Positions 1 through 6,771 of a DNA stretch of 10,846 nt are shown piece by piece. The DNA is taken from assembly GCA_964614185.1 (NCBI GenBank), contig CAZTKJ010000080.1, positions 1 to 10,846 on the forward strand, written 5' to 3'. The notes below the pieces were generated by a model, which did no database searches, was not told the DNA's origin, and saw only the letters and a list, made by a program, of their open reading frames with translations. This DNA is from Suilimivivens sp964614185. Its GTDB lineage: Bacteria; Bacillota; Clostridia; Lachnospirales; Lachnospiraceae. Position 1 is the first letter of the stretch. Each line of letters begins with the position of its first letter. A program made the position numbers and the translations under genes.

Positions 1-9
1 ACCCTATAG

Positions 10-93
10 CAACAATTAGGTCGTAATGTTACAAAAATGCTTGACCACAACAAAAAATTAGCGAAGAAATTAAATGAGCAGGTGTCTGATTAG
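10..93 (+). other. Tail of an upstream reading frame or gene remnant
   Basis: Frame 1 is open from just after a TAG at 7-9 to the TAG at 91-93 and encodes a lysine- and asparagine-rich, probably helical peptide ending KKLAKKLNEQVSD. The composition looks like the C-terminus of a real protein, and its stop lies only 9 bp before the ATG at 103, with the next gene's ribosome binding site overlapping it. The in-frame TAG at 7-9 means it cannot simply be the uninterrupted end of a gene entering from the left. It is either a nonsense-broken remnant or chance coding. The only internal ATG (37-39) has no visible ribosome binding site. I do not recognise the family. Confidence 0.3.
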
Positions 94-102
94 AGGAGAA
101 GT

Positions 103-909
103 ATGACGCAAATAGGGAAAAAGATTTTAACTTTTATTCAGGAAAAATTTCAATTAGATGATGAAAAAGAATTAGCTGAGTTCATTAATGAAAATGTTGA
201 AGATATTTTGGAATATTGCAGCGTAAAAGAAGATAACAGAGATAGTTTTATTGATGATTATTGTTATAATTCATCGCCTAAATTGGAAGAACTTGCAAAA
301 GAATTAAGTGAAAATAATATAGAGGAATTTTCAAGAATAAATATAAGATTGAGAAATGGATTTTACTATCTATCATTAAGTGATTATGCCAGAAATAGCG
401 ATTGTAAATTAGTTGATAAATATGTTGCTATACTAGATGAATTATGCGTATCGGAAAGACAAGATAAAGGGTTAATATATGAACAGTTTTGTCAAAAATG
501 GCTACAAGAATATTGTGATGAAGTTAAATTGACGCCTAAAAGCAATGATAAAGGTATAGACATAATAGGAAGGATTGTTGCTGAAACCTCTTTTAATGAG
601 TTGAAAAATATTCAGATTCAGTTGTTGGTTCAAGTTAAATTATATAAAAATAGAGTAGATGTCCCAGTGATACGTCATCTGATAGCGGATAGCATATTTC
701 TTTCATTTGCAAAGGAAGAGTGTAGTATCTTTAAACCATCATTACTTTGTGTTATTAGTCATTGTGGATTTAGTAAAACGGCTATAGATTTTGGTGACAA
801 TAATCATATTTACCTGCTTGATAGTAAAAATATGATTAGGTTGTTGGAAAAGAAAGGAAAATTAAAAGAATTTGAATGCATAAAATATTTAGATAATTTG
901 AAAATATGA
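103..909 (+). CDS. Restriction endonuclease of the PD-(D/E)XK, Mrr-like type
   Basis: A 268-residue soluble protein. The C-terminal half carries the pattern of an Mrr_cat-type nuclease: E127 in a helix (GLIYEQFC), then KGIDIIG with D153, then QVK with Q177 and K179 followed by LYKN. This matches the E...GxD...QxK metal-binding and catalytic order of PD-(D/E)XK DNA endonucleases. The N-terminal 115 residues are acidic and helical and probably recognise DNA or a partner; I see no named domain there. The start is set by AGAGGAGAA just upstream of ATG 103. A vsr gene follows after 50 bp, which places it in a restriction-modification and repair cluster. Whether it cuts unmodified DNA (type II partner of a methyltransferase outside the window) or modified DNA (type IV, like Mrr) cannot be told from sequence. 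Codon use is strongly AT-rich. Confidence 0.75.
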   Translation: MTQIGKKILTFIQEKFQLDDEKELAEFINENVEDILEYCSVKEDNRDSFIDDYCYNSSPKLEELAKELSENNIEEFSRINIRLRNGFYYLSLSDYARNSDCKLVDKYVAILDELCVSERQDKGLIYEQFCQKWLQEYCDEVKLTPKSNDKGIDIIGRIVAETSFNELKNIQIQLLVQVKLYKNRVDVPVIRHLIADSIFLSFAKEECSIFKPSLLCVISHCGFSKTAIDFGDNNHIYLLDSKNMIRLLEKKGKLKEFECIKYLDNLKI

Positions 910-959
910 AGTGATAGATTGCATTTTGTTGATATATTTGTTTATGAATAGGAAAAATT

Positions 960-1403
960 ATGGCGGATAATTTAACAAAAGAACAACGGCATAAAAGTAT
1001 GTCACATATCAAAAGTCAAAATACATCTATTGAAATTAAGCTGCGAGTTGCACTGTGGCATAATGGATATCGATATCGAGTAAATTACAAGAAACTGCCA
1101 GGAAAACCAGATATTGCAATAACAAGATATAAAATTGCAATATTTTGCGATAGCGAATTTTTTCATGGCAAAGATTGGGAAGCATTAAAACTAAATTTGA
1201 AAAAGGGAGATAATGCAGATTATTGGGTTCATAAAATTGAAAAAAATAGAAAACGAGACGAAGAAATAAATAAAGAATTGTTATTTAGAGGATGGACTGT
1301 TGTAAGGTTTTGGGGAAAGGATATCTTAAAGAATGTCGATGAGTGTGTTAAAGTTATAGATGAAATAGTGTGGGATATTAAGCTGCCATGTGAGGAGTTA
1401 TAA
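960..1403 (+). CDS. vsr: Very short patch repair (Vsr) endonuclease
   Basis: A 147-residue protein, close to the usual length of about 130-155. Vsr nicks next to the thymine of T:G mismatches created when 5-methylcytosine deaminates, starting short-patch repair, and is normally encoded beside a cytosine-5 methyltransferase. Visible Vsr features, in order: the N-terminal TKEQRHKSMSHIKSQNTSIE segment; LPGKPDIAI with D51 at the position of the catalytic Asp of E. coli Vsr; IFCDSEFFHG with H69 kept; YWVHKIEKNRKRD; and GWTVVRFWGKDI. The E. coli catalytic His64 is Asp64 here, and the zinc-ligand cysteines of the CFWHHHHC stretch are replaced (E66, W73), so this is a zinc-less variant subgroup. AGGA at 950-953 precedes the ATG. 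It is probably co-transcribed with the nuclease gene 50 bp upstream. The methyltransferase it should serve is not in the window. Confidence 0.88.
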   Translation: MADNLTKEQRHKSMSHIKSQNTSIEIKLRVALWHNGYRYRVNYKKLPGKPDIAITRYKIAIFCDSEFFHGKDWEALKLNLKKGDNADYWVHKIEKNRKRDEEINKELLFRGWTVVRFWGKDILKNVDECVKVIDEIVWDIKLPCEEL

Positions 1404-1422
1404 AGTGCTAGTAATAACTGTG

Positions 1423-1478
1423 ATTCTATTTTGGTTTTAAAAATTTGAAAACTTCAATTAATATGATTGAAATAGAAT
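1423..1478. repeat. AT-rich inverted repeats after vsr
   Basis: ATTCTATTT (1423-1431) pairs perfectly with AAATAGAAT (1470-1478). Inside it, GTTTT (1434-1438) pairs with AAAAC (1448-1452), and TTCAAT (1453-1458) with ATTGAA (1466-1471). The set could fold into a branched or alternative stem downstream of vsr. It has almost no G:C pairs, so it would be a weak terminator at best. Confidence 0.35.
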
Positions 1479-1555
1479 AATTTAAACGCAAAATACCATA
1501 AAATATTATGATTTATTAATTAAAACATTGAATTTTGGGAGATTTTCGAGAAAGT

Positions 1556-1580
1556 GGATAGTGTCAAGATTTTTTGCAAA
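1556..1580 (+). repeat. IS256 left terminal inverted repeat
   Basis: GGATAGTGTCAAGATTTTTT plus GCAAA. The first 20 bases are identical to the reverse complement of the right end at 3205, and the match resumes after one indel base. It is the probable transposase binding and cleavage end. Confidence 0.85.
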
Positions 1581-1631
1581 TTTGGGATTATGAATAGAAG
1601 TCTGTAAATATTGATCATCTATAATAATAAT

Positions 1632-1663
1632 GGGCGAAAGGCTTGAGAATAAGCTTTTCGCCC
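1632..1663 (+). terminator. Stem-loop inside the IS left arm, possible read-through barrier
   Basis: GGGCGAAAGGCTT (1632-1644) pairs with AAGCTTTTCGCCC (1651-1663) over 13 positions with a single G:U pair and a GAGAAT loop. It is followed by TTGCTTTATAT, a weak U-tract. Placed just inside the left end, it could stop outside transcripts from reaching the transposase gene, a common safeguard in insertion sequences. It could equally be a structural part of a leader RNA. Confidence 0.6.
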
Positions 1664-1737
1664 TTGCTTTATATATGACAGTTGCAGATTGGTATGTCAA
1701 AAGTATCTGTCGATAGGGCAGGACGATTTGCTAACGT

Positions 1738-1858
1738 AGATAACGTATAATAGATGTAAGGGTCAAATCCTTCGCCTTGGCTAGTTAGCATATTTGTGAA
1801 TAATCCGGGGTGAAATCCCTCACCTGTCCGGCGTATGGAAAGATAACGTATAATAGAT
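1738..1858 (+). repeat. Paired direct repeats in the IS256 left arm
   Basis: AGATAACGTATAATAGAT occurs exactly twice, at 1738-1755 and 1841-1858 (103 bp apart), and each copy contains a perfect TATAAT. Between them lies a second related pair, GGTCAAATCCTTCGCC (1761-1776) and GGTGAAATCCCTCACC (1809-1824), differing at 4 of 16 positions; the second copy can itself form a GGTGA/TCACC stem. Neither TATAAT has a convincing -35 box at the right distance, so promoter function is uncertain. A degenerate duplication, binding sites for transposase or host factors, or a folded RNA are all possible. Confidence 0.55.
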
Positions 1859-1953
1859 TTCGCAAATTCTAGTTCCATAAAAATAGACATGGTCTATAGC
1901 CGTTTGGTAGAATAAAGTCACCACAACAAAATTCACCGAAGGAGGCATAAACC

Positions 1954-3150
1954 ATGTCTGATAACATTATACAACTAAACGAAGACTTAATAAAGCACGA
2001 TCTGAAAGACCTTGTCCGCTCCAGTGTGGAGGAAACCCTCAATGCCCTTTTGGACAAAGAAGCGGATGAACTTGTAAATGCCCAGAGATACGAGCGTTCC
2101 AGTGACCGTCAGGGCTACCGTTCCGGTCATTATAAAAGAAACTTCCAGACCACTGCCGGAGAGGTGGAACTGAAAGTACCCAAACTCAAAGATGTTCCTT
2201 TTGAGACGGCCATCATTGAACGCTACCGCCGCAGGGAATCTTCTATAGAAGAAGCCCTGATAGAGATGTATCTTGCAGGAGTATCCGTGCGCCGTGTGGA
2301 GGATATCACAGAAGCCTTATGGGGAACAAAAGTATCTTCGGGTACGATCAGCAATCTCAATAAAAAAGCTTATGAGCACATCGAAAACTGGCGTACCCGA
2401 AAACAGTCTGGAGAATACCCGTACGTTTATGTAGATGGTGTATATCTCAAACGCAGCTGGGGCGGGGAGATACGGAATGTCTCCATTCTTGTTGCTATTG
2501 GTGTAAGCAGTGACGGATATCGTGAGATCATCGGTGCAGCGGAAGGAACGAAAGAGGATAAAGAAAGCTGGCGCAGCTTTTCTGTATGGCTGAAGGAACG
2601 AGGGCTTACCGGTGTCAGGCTTATCATCGGAGACAAGAATCTTGGAATGCTTGAGACTATACCGGAAGTATTCCCGGATGCCCGATACCAAAGATGCACA
2701 GTTCATTTTTATCGGAACATTTTTTCTGTTATGTCGCGCAATAAAATTAAGTCAGTTGCCATGATGCTGAAGGCCATCCATGCACAGGAAAGTAAAGAAG
2801 CTGCCCGTGAGAAAGACCGCCAGGTAACAGAAAAGCTGAAGGAAATGAAGCTCAGGTCCGCAGCAAAGAAGCTTCAGGATGGCATAGAGGAAACCCTCAC
2901 CTATATGGACTTTCCAACCCAGTACTGGAGCCGGATACGGACAAACAATACCATAGAATGTCTAAACCGTGAGATCAAACGCCGGACAGAGGTGATTGGA
3001 GCCTTTCCGGATGGGCAGAGTGCCTTGATGCTGGTATGTGCTAGACTGCGTCATGTGGCCGGAACCTGGTGGGGAACACGCCGCTACATGAACATGGAGC
3101 ATCTCGCCAAATCAGAAGATGAGCTGCTGTCTGATATCATAGCCGGCTGA
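1954..3150 (+). CDS. IS256-family (mutator-type) DDE transposase
   Basis: A 398-residue protein, full length for the family. It cuts and joins the element's ends using a DDE active site. Visible residues: first Asp in YVDGVYLK (D161), second Asp in LIIGDKNLGML (D227), the CTVHFYRN motif (C248, H251), and the glutamate in NNTIECLNREIKRR (E335). The N-terminal segment with RYERSSDRQGYRSGHYKR is the usual basic DNA-binding start. The frame has no break, so the enzyme is probably active. GAAGGAGG at 1938-1945 lies 8 bp before ATG 1954. A TAGAC-ATG-GTCTA inverted repeat lies at 1884-1896 in the leader. Base composition is clearly richer in G+C than the genes on both sides, as expected of a recent arrival. 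Confidence 0.95.
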   Translation: MSDNIIQLNEDLIKHDLKDLVRSSVEETLNALLDKEADELVNAQRYERSSDRQGYRSGHYKRNFQTTAGEVELKVPKLKDVPFETAIIERYRRRESSIEEALIEMYLAGVSVRRVEDITEALWGTKVSSGTISNLNKKAYEHIENWRTRKQSGEYPYVYVDGVYLKRSWGGEIRNVSILVAIGVSSDGYREIIGAAEGTKEDKESWRSFSVWLKERGLTGVRLIIGDKNLGMLETIPEVFPDARYQRCTVHFYRNIFSVMSRNKIKSVAMMLKAIHAQESKEAAREKDRQVTEKLKEMKLRSAAKKLQDGIEETLTYMDFPTQYWSRIRTNNTIECLNREIKRRTEVIGAFPDGQSALMLVCARLRHVAGTWWGTRRYMNMEHLAKSEDELLSDIIAG

Positions 3151-3170
3151 TTACCGGCTGCCAAACGGCT
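3141..3170 (+). repeat. Hairpin over the transposase stop and subterminal inverted repeat
   Basis: AGCCGG (3141-3146) pairs with CCGGCT (3154-3159), so the transposase TGA at 3148-3150 lies in the loop. Directly after it, CCAAACGGCT (3161-3170) is the exact reverse complement of AGCCGTTTGG at 1898-1907 in the left arm, forming a 10-bp subterminal inverted repeat around the gene. Possible roles are end synapsis, transcription control, or a relic of older, shorter ends. Confidence 0.5.
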
Positions 3171-3177
3171 GGAATTC

Positions 3178-3205
3178 TTTTTGCGAAAAAATCTTGACAC
3201 TATCC
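3178..3205 (-). repeat. IS256 right terminal inverted repeat
   Basis: TTTTTGCGAAAAAA followed by TCTTGACACTATCC. It is the reverse complement of the left end over the outermost 20 bases, then continues with one indel. It defines the right boundary at 3205. Confidence 0.85.
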
Positions 3206-4166
3206 GATTTCGTTGACATATCAAACTGCTGCCCCAAAACTTCGCCAATGTTCCAATGGACTCATGTTTTCTAATGATGTCCTGCTCCGTTTTATCAAGA
3301 ATGCAGATTGCATCATCCGACATGCTGTTTACCAACATTGCATTTGGTGGTGCTGATCTTCCATGCAGGAAGCATGCCGTCAAAACAGTCCACGATAGGG
3401 GAATAATAAATCTAGTTATGTCAGTAAGTCATTTCTGCTCAAGAGCATCCGCATGGAAGTTCCGGAAGGTGATGTTGGGAACGGCAGGTGTGATTTCTCC
3501 TTTATAAGAATTATATCTGTTTTTTGTTTGAACTTAACCTTCAATCTGCATTCTGCCACAATCCTTCGGACGCTCTTTTCTGAGATCCGGATTCCTTCTT
3601 TTGCTGATAAAGCATGGCTCCTGCGGTATCCATATCTTCCCATGTTTTCAGAGAATAATTCTGAAATGTGAATGCGTAGTGTTGCATGTTTATTAGAAGA
3701 TGTCAGCTGCTTCCGGATAGGTTTAGTTTTTGTAAAAGTACCGGAAGTGAATATTTAATTTATTTTTCAGGGCGCAATGATCACTTCCTTCTCTCTGTTT
3801 CTGAGAGCAGTCATCTCGACGCCGGAGTCTTTTTTGAATACATTCAAAGTTTCCTTTAAAATATCGGTCCCCCGGCTGCATATCCTGCATTTGGGATTTA
3901 AGCATTTCAAATTTTTTTGATGAACTTTATCTGCCTCCTGGCGGTTCGCCACGGGAATCATCATCATAGTTCATAAGTGTAGAGGCTCCTTTCAGAATGT
4001 GCTTTTTACGCCAAGTGTAGATGCTGAATCTGCTGTATCCGATTTCTTCTGACACTAATTGTACGCTTTCACGAAGTTTAGAACAACAATGAATTGTCTC
4101 AAATTTTAACTGTAACGGCAGAGACCCTGGATGATCCGGGGCATTACTAAATCTTTTTCGAGGCAT
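3206..4166 (-). pseudogene. IS3-family transposase, decayed and 3'-truncated
   Basis: On the - strand, successive pieces of one IS3-type OrfA/OrfB transposase appear in different frames. A helix-turn-helix (VSEEIGYSRFSIYTWRKKH, within 3927-4166) comes first. Next is the linker helix DILKETLNVFKKDSG...TALRNREK (about 3866-3785), then LKNKLNIH (about 3770). The HTH_21 segment GYRRSHALSAKEGIRISEK (about 3640-3560) follows, then YNSYKGEITPAVPN and NFHADALEQK (about 3515-3432), where the conserved Trp of QKWLTDI has become TGA (3431-3429). The start of the DDE core, VDCFDGMLPAW (3393-3361), comes next, then PNAMLVNSM in yet another frame. At least four frame changes and one nonsense codon are visible. 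The last catalytic glutamate and the C-terminus (roughly 100 residues) are missing because the gene ends at the IS256 boundary. It cannot encode an active transposase. Confidence 0.85.
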
Positions 4167-4551
4167 TTTGCTTATGGAAGGAGAATCACGTTTAGCAATC
4201 CAGTTATGCAGTCTTTGTCAGGTTGGGTATCCCAGCTTTTGCCCACTTTGTTTATAGATTTGCACTGATCATAAAGTCGTGACTCGTTTACGTTTATAAA
4301 TTGAATATACTTTTTGATTCTCCTTTCAGAGTCTTGCTAGTGTCCAATGTTATGTTCACATCCCGTTATTACATAAGAATTGAAATAGTAGTAATTTGTG
4401 CAATATGAAATGAAAAATTGTTTTTGTTTTTGAGTACATAATATAAATTGGGCATGGCTTTTGGAAGATAGTATAATTTTATGCGATTAAATAAAACATT
4501 ATATTGGAAAATATATAAACTGATAGAAATAATTATAAATATTGCTAATTA
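4167..4551. other. Spacer: probable outer end of the IS3 remnant, then AT-rich DNA
   Basis: No coding region is supported here. Read on the - strand from 4360, TGTGAACATAACATTGGACA followed by CTAGC resembles the TGT...TTGGACAC ends of IS3/IS150-like elements, so the dead element may begin near 4360. An AAGGAGAAT sequence follows on that strand, but with no intact gene behind it. The part from 4361 to 4551 is very AT-rich with no conserved element that I can recognise, and it leads into the promoter at 4552. Confidence 0.35.
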
Positions 4552-4579
4552 TTGACAAAATATTTGAAATTGTTATAAA
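4552..4579 (+). promoter_or_regulatory. Likely sigma-A promoter of the DUF2971 operon
   Basis: A consensus TTGACA (4552-4557) is followed after 16 bp by TATAAA (4574-4579), with TG two bases before the -10 region (TGTTATAAA), and lies about 70 bp before the GTG start. A perfect -35 with a near-perfect -10 suggests appreciable expression of the downstream pair. No clear operator repeat overlaps it. Confidence 0.6.
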
Positions 4580-4646
4580 ATAAAAGCAATAAATCGATTT
4601 TAAAGAAAATACATTTCGGGATGGTAGACTAGAAAGGAGGAAAATT

Positions 4647-5531
4647 GTGTCATTTGATATATGGAAACCATTATATGTAGATAGATTTGATTATGAAAAG
4701 TACTTATATCATTATACAAATTTCGAAACAGCAATAAAAATAATATGTTCGAATGAGTTACTTTTTTCTTCGATAAATAGGACAAATGATACCTCTGAGT
4801 CGAAAATAAAAATTTGCTTTGAATATAAAGATACTTTTAAGGAATCTTCGTATAAAGAAATGGTTTATAAGATAAGTAGCTATTTTAAGAAATACACTCA
4901 AATAGTGCAATTGTTGTGTTTTAGTACAGACGTAAAAATTAGTGAAAATGATAAACAAAAATATTTACACGCTATAGGTTCTAAAGATCAATATTATGAT
5001 GTTTCTGGAAGAGGTTTTGCATTACCTAGAATGTGGGCACAATATGCAAATAATAATGAAGGAGTTTGTTTTATTTTTAATAGGAAAAAATTATTGAAAC
5101 AAGTTGAAAAGAAAATTGCATTTACAAAAAGTGGTTCGGTTAAATATAAAAGGTTCTTTGATAATTATATAATTAGAACTGATAAAATGGAATCTTTATA
5201 TGACAAAATCACTTTAGTAGCAAACGGAACATTAACTCTATTAGATATGATTCAAAATGATAAAGATTTTCTTACATATAATTTTTTTGAAAAATTAGAT
5301 GATTGGAAAAATGAGCATGAATATAGAATAATTGCATTAATTGATAAAAAGGATAATTTGGATTGTCGAATACCTATAGTTGAGATGTCATCATATTTAG
5401 AAGGAATAGTTATTGGTGAAAAAATGGATATAGCCTATGAAAAAACTATTAAATTGCTTGTTGAATCTAAATGTAAAAAATGTGATGTAAAGAGGATACG
5501 ATTTGATAATCGAGTGTGTAAATTGATTTAG
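4647..5531 (+). CDS. DUF2971 family protein, function unknown
   Basis: A 294-residue soluble protein. DUF2971 landmarks run through the whole chain: YLYHYTNFETAIKII near the N-terminus (H22-Y23-T24), an INRTNDTSES segment (N44-S52), VQLLCFSTD (residues 87-95), ALPRMWAQYANNNEGVCFIF (P127, M129-W130, G139) in the middle, then DDWKNEHEYRII (W220, E223, E225, R227) and EGIVIGEKM. The invariant H-Y-T start, W..Y..N..G core and W..E.E.R element look like an enzyme active site. I suspect, without proof, a relation to ADP-ribosyltransferase-like folds such as DarT. The start is GTG 4647, set by AAAGGAGG at 4633-4640. The next gene begins 18 bp after the stop, so the two are almost certainly co-transcribed. 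Very AT-rich codon use and defence-type neighbours suggest horizontal acquisition. Confidence 0.75.
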   Translation: MSFDIWKPLYVDRFDYEKYLYHYTNFETAIKIICSNELLFSSINRTNDTSESKIKICFEYKDTFKESSYKEMVYKISSYFKKYTQIVQLLCFSTDVKISENDKQKYLHAIGSKDQYYDVSGRGFALPRMWAQYANNNEGVCFIFNRKKLLKQVEKKIAFTKSGSVKYKRFFDNYIIRTDKMESLYDKITLVANGTLTLLDMIQNDKDFLTYNFFEKLDDWKNEHEYRIIALIDKKDNLDCRIPIVEMSSYLEGIVIGEKMDIAYEKTIKLLVESKCKKCDVKRIRFDNRVCKLI

Positions 5532-5549
5532 CGAATAGAGGATAAGGAT

Positions 5550-6536
5550 ATGTCAACAAACCCTAAAAATATTATACGTCAAGAGTTTTTAAAAAATTTT
5601 ACTAAAAAAATAAAAGACAGATATATTTTACTTGAAAAAGGAAATCAGAAATTTAAAGATATAAATGATTTAATATCTTCCATTAATCATGAGCTGAATT
5701 TAATTATTCAGGAATTAAATCTAAAGATTAAAGATAGACAATTACCTTACATAACATTACACAGTTATTATGGTAATATTATACAAAATAAGAGAGTCAG
5801 GGTATTTCTGCATAATGATGATACAGATACTTTGTTTGAACGTGATATTCAAGGGCAGGTTGAAATAGATACAGAAATATCACATATATTAGATTTGTTA
5901 GTAGCATCCAGTTTTAAAAAGATAACTATAAGTACATTATCTTGTGATGCAGAACTTATTATAGATTACAAATTGTTGAAGAATGCTGTTATTGATATAA
6001 TATTAGATATAGTTATGTTTAACTCTTATTCCTTTTTAAGAAGTATGAGTGTAGAAGAGAAAAAGAAATTTAGTGAAAAAAAATATCTTTTTTTTAAAGA
6101 TCAAAGCCTAAATAGTTTCTATGATTGTCCAAAAGATAAAATGATGTACTACTCGTTAGCTTTTTCTGCAAGACATGAGGAAAGCTTTAATATTATCGAT
6201 TATATTAATTATTGGGACAAGTTTATTGATAAATATTACAATGGTTGTCAGCATCAGGAAAAAAGTATTAAAGAACAGCTAAAACAACATGTTGATTACG
6301 AAGAATTACCGCATGATGTTCATAGAAAATTTGAAAATTTATTGCCAGGAGCTTACTTGCTTTTGAGAACAAATAAGGATAGGACAGAAGACTTACATCC
6401 TACAATTTATTCACTCTTTGGAATCAGAAAATATAGAAAGGGAAAAATCAAAATAGTCTCTATAGATGAATTTGATACATATAGGATTCTGATGGAACAT
6501 TTGGATGTCTCAGCCTTTAAAGTTGTTAAACAATGA
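5550..6536 (+). CDS. Unrecognised 328-residue protein, partner of the DUF2971 gene
   Basis: I do not recognise a family. The protein looks soluble: no signal peptide and no clear membrane segment, although residues 145-165 (AVIDIILDIVMFNSYSF) are hydrophobic. The first 65 residues are lysine-rich and probably helical. Residues 66-140 alternate hydrophobic and polar residues (RVRVFLHNDDTDTLF; KKITISTLSCDAELIIDY), suggesting a beta-rich segment. The remainder is mixed, with a PHDVHRKFENLLPG segment at 254-267 and a compact end IKIVSIDEFDTYRILMEHL. The start is ATG 5550 with AGAGGA at 5537-5542. It lies 18 bp behind the DUF2971 gene and shares its extreme AT bias, so a functional pair (effector with regulator, or toxin with antitoxin) is a fair inference but is not shown by any motif. 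Confidence 0.75.
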   Translation: MSTNPKNIIRQEFLKNFTKKIKDRYILLEKGNQKFKDINDLISSINHELNLIIQELNLKIKDRQLPYITLHSYYGNIIQNKRVRVFLHNDDTDTLFERDIQGQVEIDTEISHILDLLVASSFKKITISTLSCDAELIIDYKLLKNAVIDIILDIVMFNSYSFLRSMSVEEKKKFSEKKYLFFKDQSLNSFYDCPKDKMMYYSLAFSARHEESFNIIDYINYWDKFIDKYYNGCQHQEKSIKEQLKQHVDYEELPHDVHRKFENLLPGAYLLLRTNKDRTEDLHPTIYSLFGIRKYRKGKIKIVSIDEFDTYRILMEHLDVSAFKVVKQ

Positions 6537-6688
6537 CAAGTAAAATAGCATAAAAAGTTATACTTATAAAAATATAGTTCCATGAATAAAGGAATTGAAT
6601 TTTGGGTTTGATTTAGGTATATAAGAGTTATTTATTGATTAAAACAAGGAGTTTAGAGATTTCTCTAGGATCTTTGTTATATGAAAGT

Positions 6689-6731
6689 TTACTTTAGGGA
6701 ATTAAAGTAATTGCACAAGGAAGTATATAAT
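6689..6731 (+). promoter_or_regulatory. Inverted repeat and weak promoter before the membrane-protein gene
   Basis: TTACTTTA (6689-6696) and TAAAGTAA (6703-6710) form a perfect 8-bp inverted repeat around GGGAAT. A perfect TATAAT lies at 6726-6731; the best -35 at the right distance is TTAAAG (6702-6707, 18-bp spacer), which overlaps the right arm. That is the geometry of an operator over a weak promoter. A second small repeat, TAGAG-ATTT-CTCTA, lies at about 6654-6667. The rest of 6537-6688 is featureless AT-rich DNA with no clear terminator for the preceding operon. Confidence 0.35.
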
Positions 6732-6771
6732 AAAAATAGAATTACTATAGAGAATTTTAAGGAGATAGAGT

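Larger units (their letters stand above)
1556..3205 (+). mobile_element. IS256-family insertion sequence, 1650 bp, apparently complete
   Basis: An intact IS256-type transposase gene is bracketed by matching ends: GGATAGTGTCAAGATTTTTT at the left reads identically on the opposite strand at the right, followed by GCAAA/CGCAAA with a one-base indel. Between the left end and the transposase ATG lie 398 bp of non-coding DNA holding a perfect-looking hairpin and repeats; between the stop and the right end there are only 55 bp. At 1650 bp the element is longer than the 1.3-1.5 kb usual for the family because of that left arm. The flanking 8 bp (GAGAAAGT left, GATTTCGT right) are not a clean target duplication, and the right flank is a broken IS3-type gene. 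Both points suggest deletion or recombination after insertion. The exact ends could move by a few bases, since GAAA recurs just outside both tips. Confidence 0.85.

Noticed and set aside
1746..1854. The two TATAAT boxes in the IS left arm as transposase promoters.
   Set aside because: No acceptable -35 box lies 16-18 bp upstream of either copy.
1669..1890. 73-residue - strand open frame inside the IS left arm, with internally similar segments.
   Set aside because: It has no convincing ribosome binding site. The internal similarity comes from the direct DNA repeats rather than from a protein domain.
2317..2706. 129- and 90-residue - strand open frames opposite the transposase.
   Set aside because: They are antisense shadows of a G+C-richer gene whose + strand frame has clear DDE motifs.
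1898..3170. 10-bp inverted repeats (1898-1907 and 3161-3170) as the true IS256 ends.
   Set aside because: They are shorter than the outer 20-bp identical ends and have no flanking target duplication; kept as a subterminal repeat instead.
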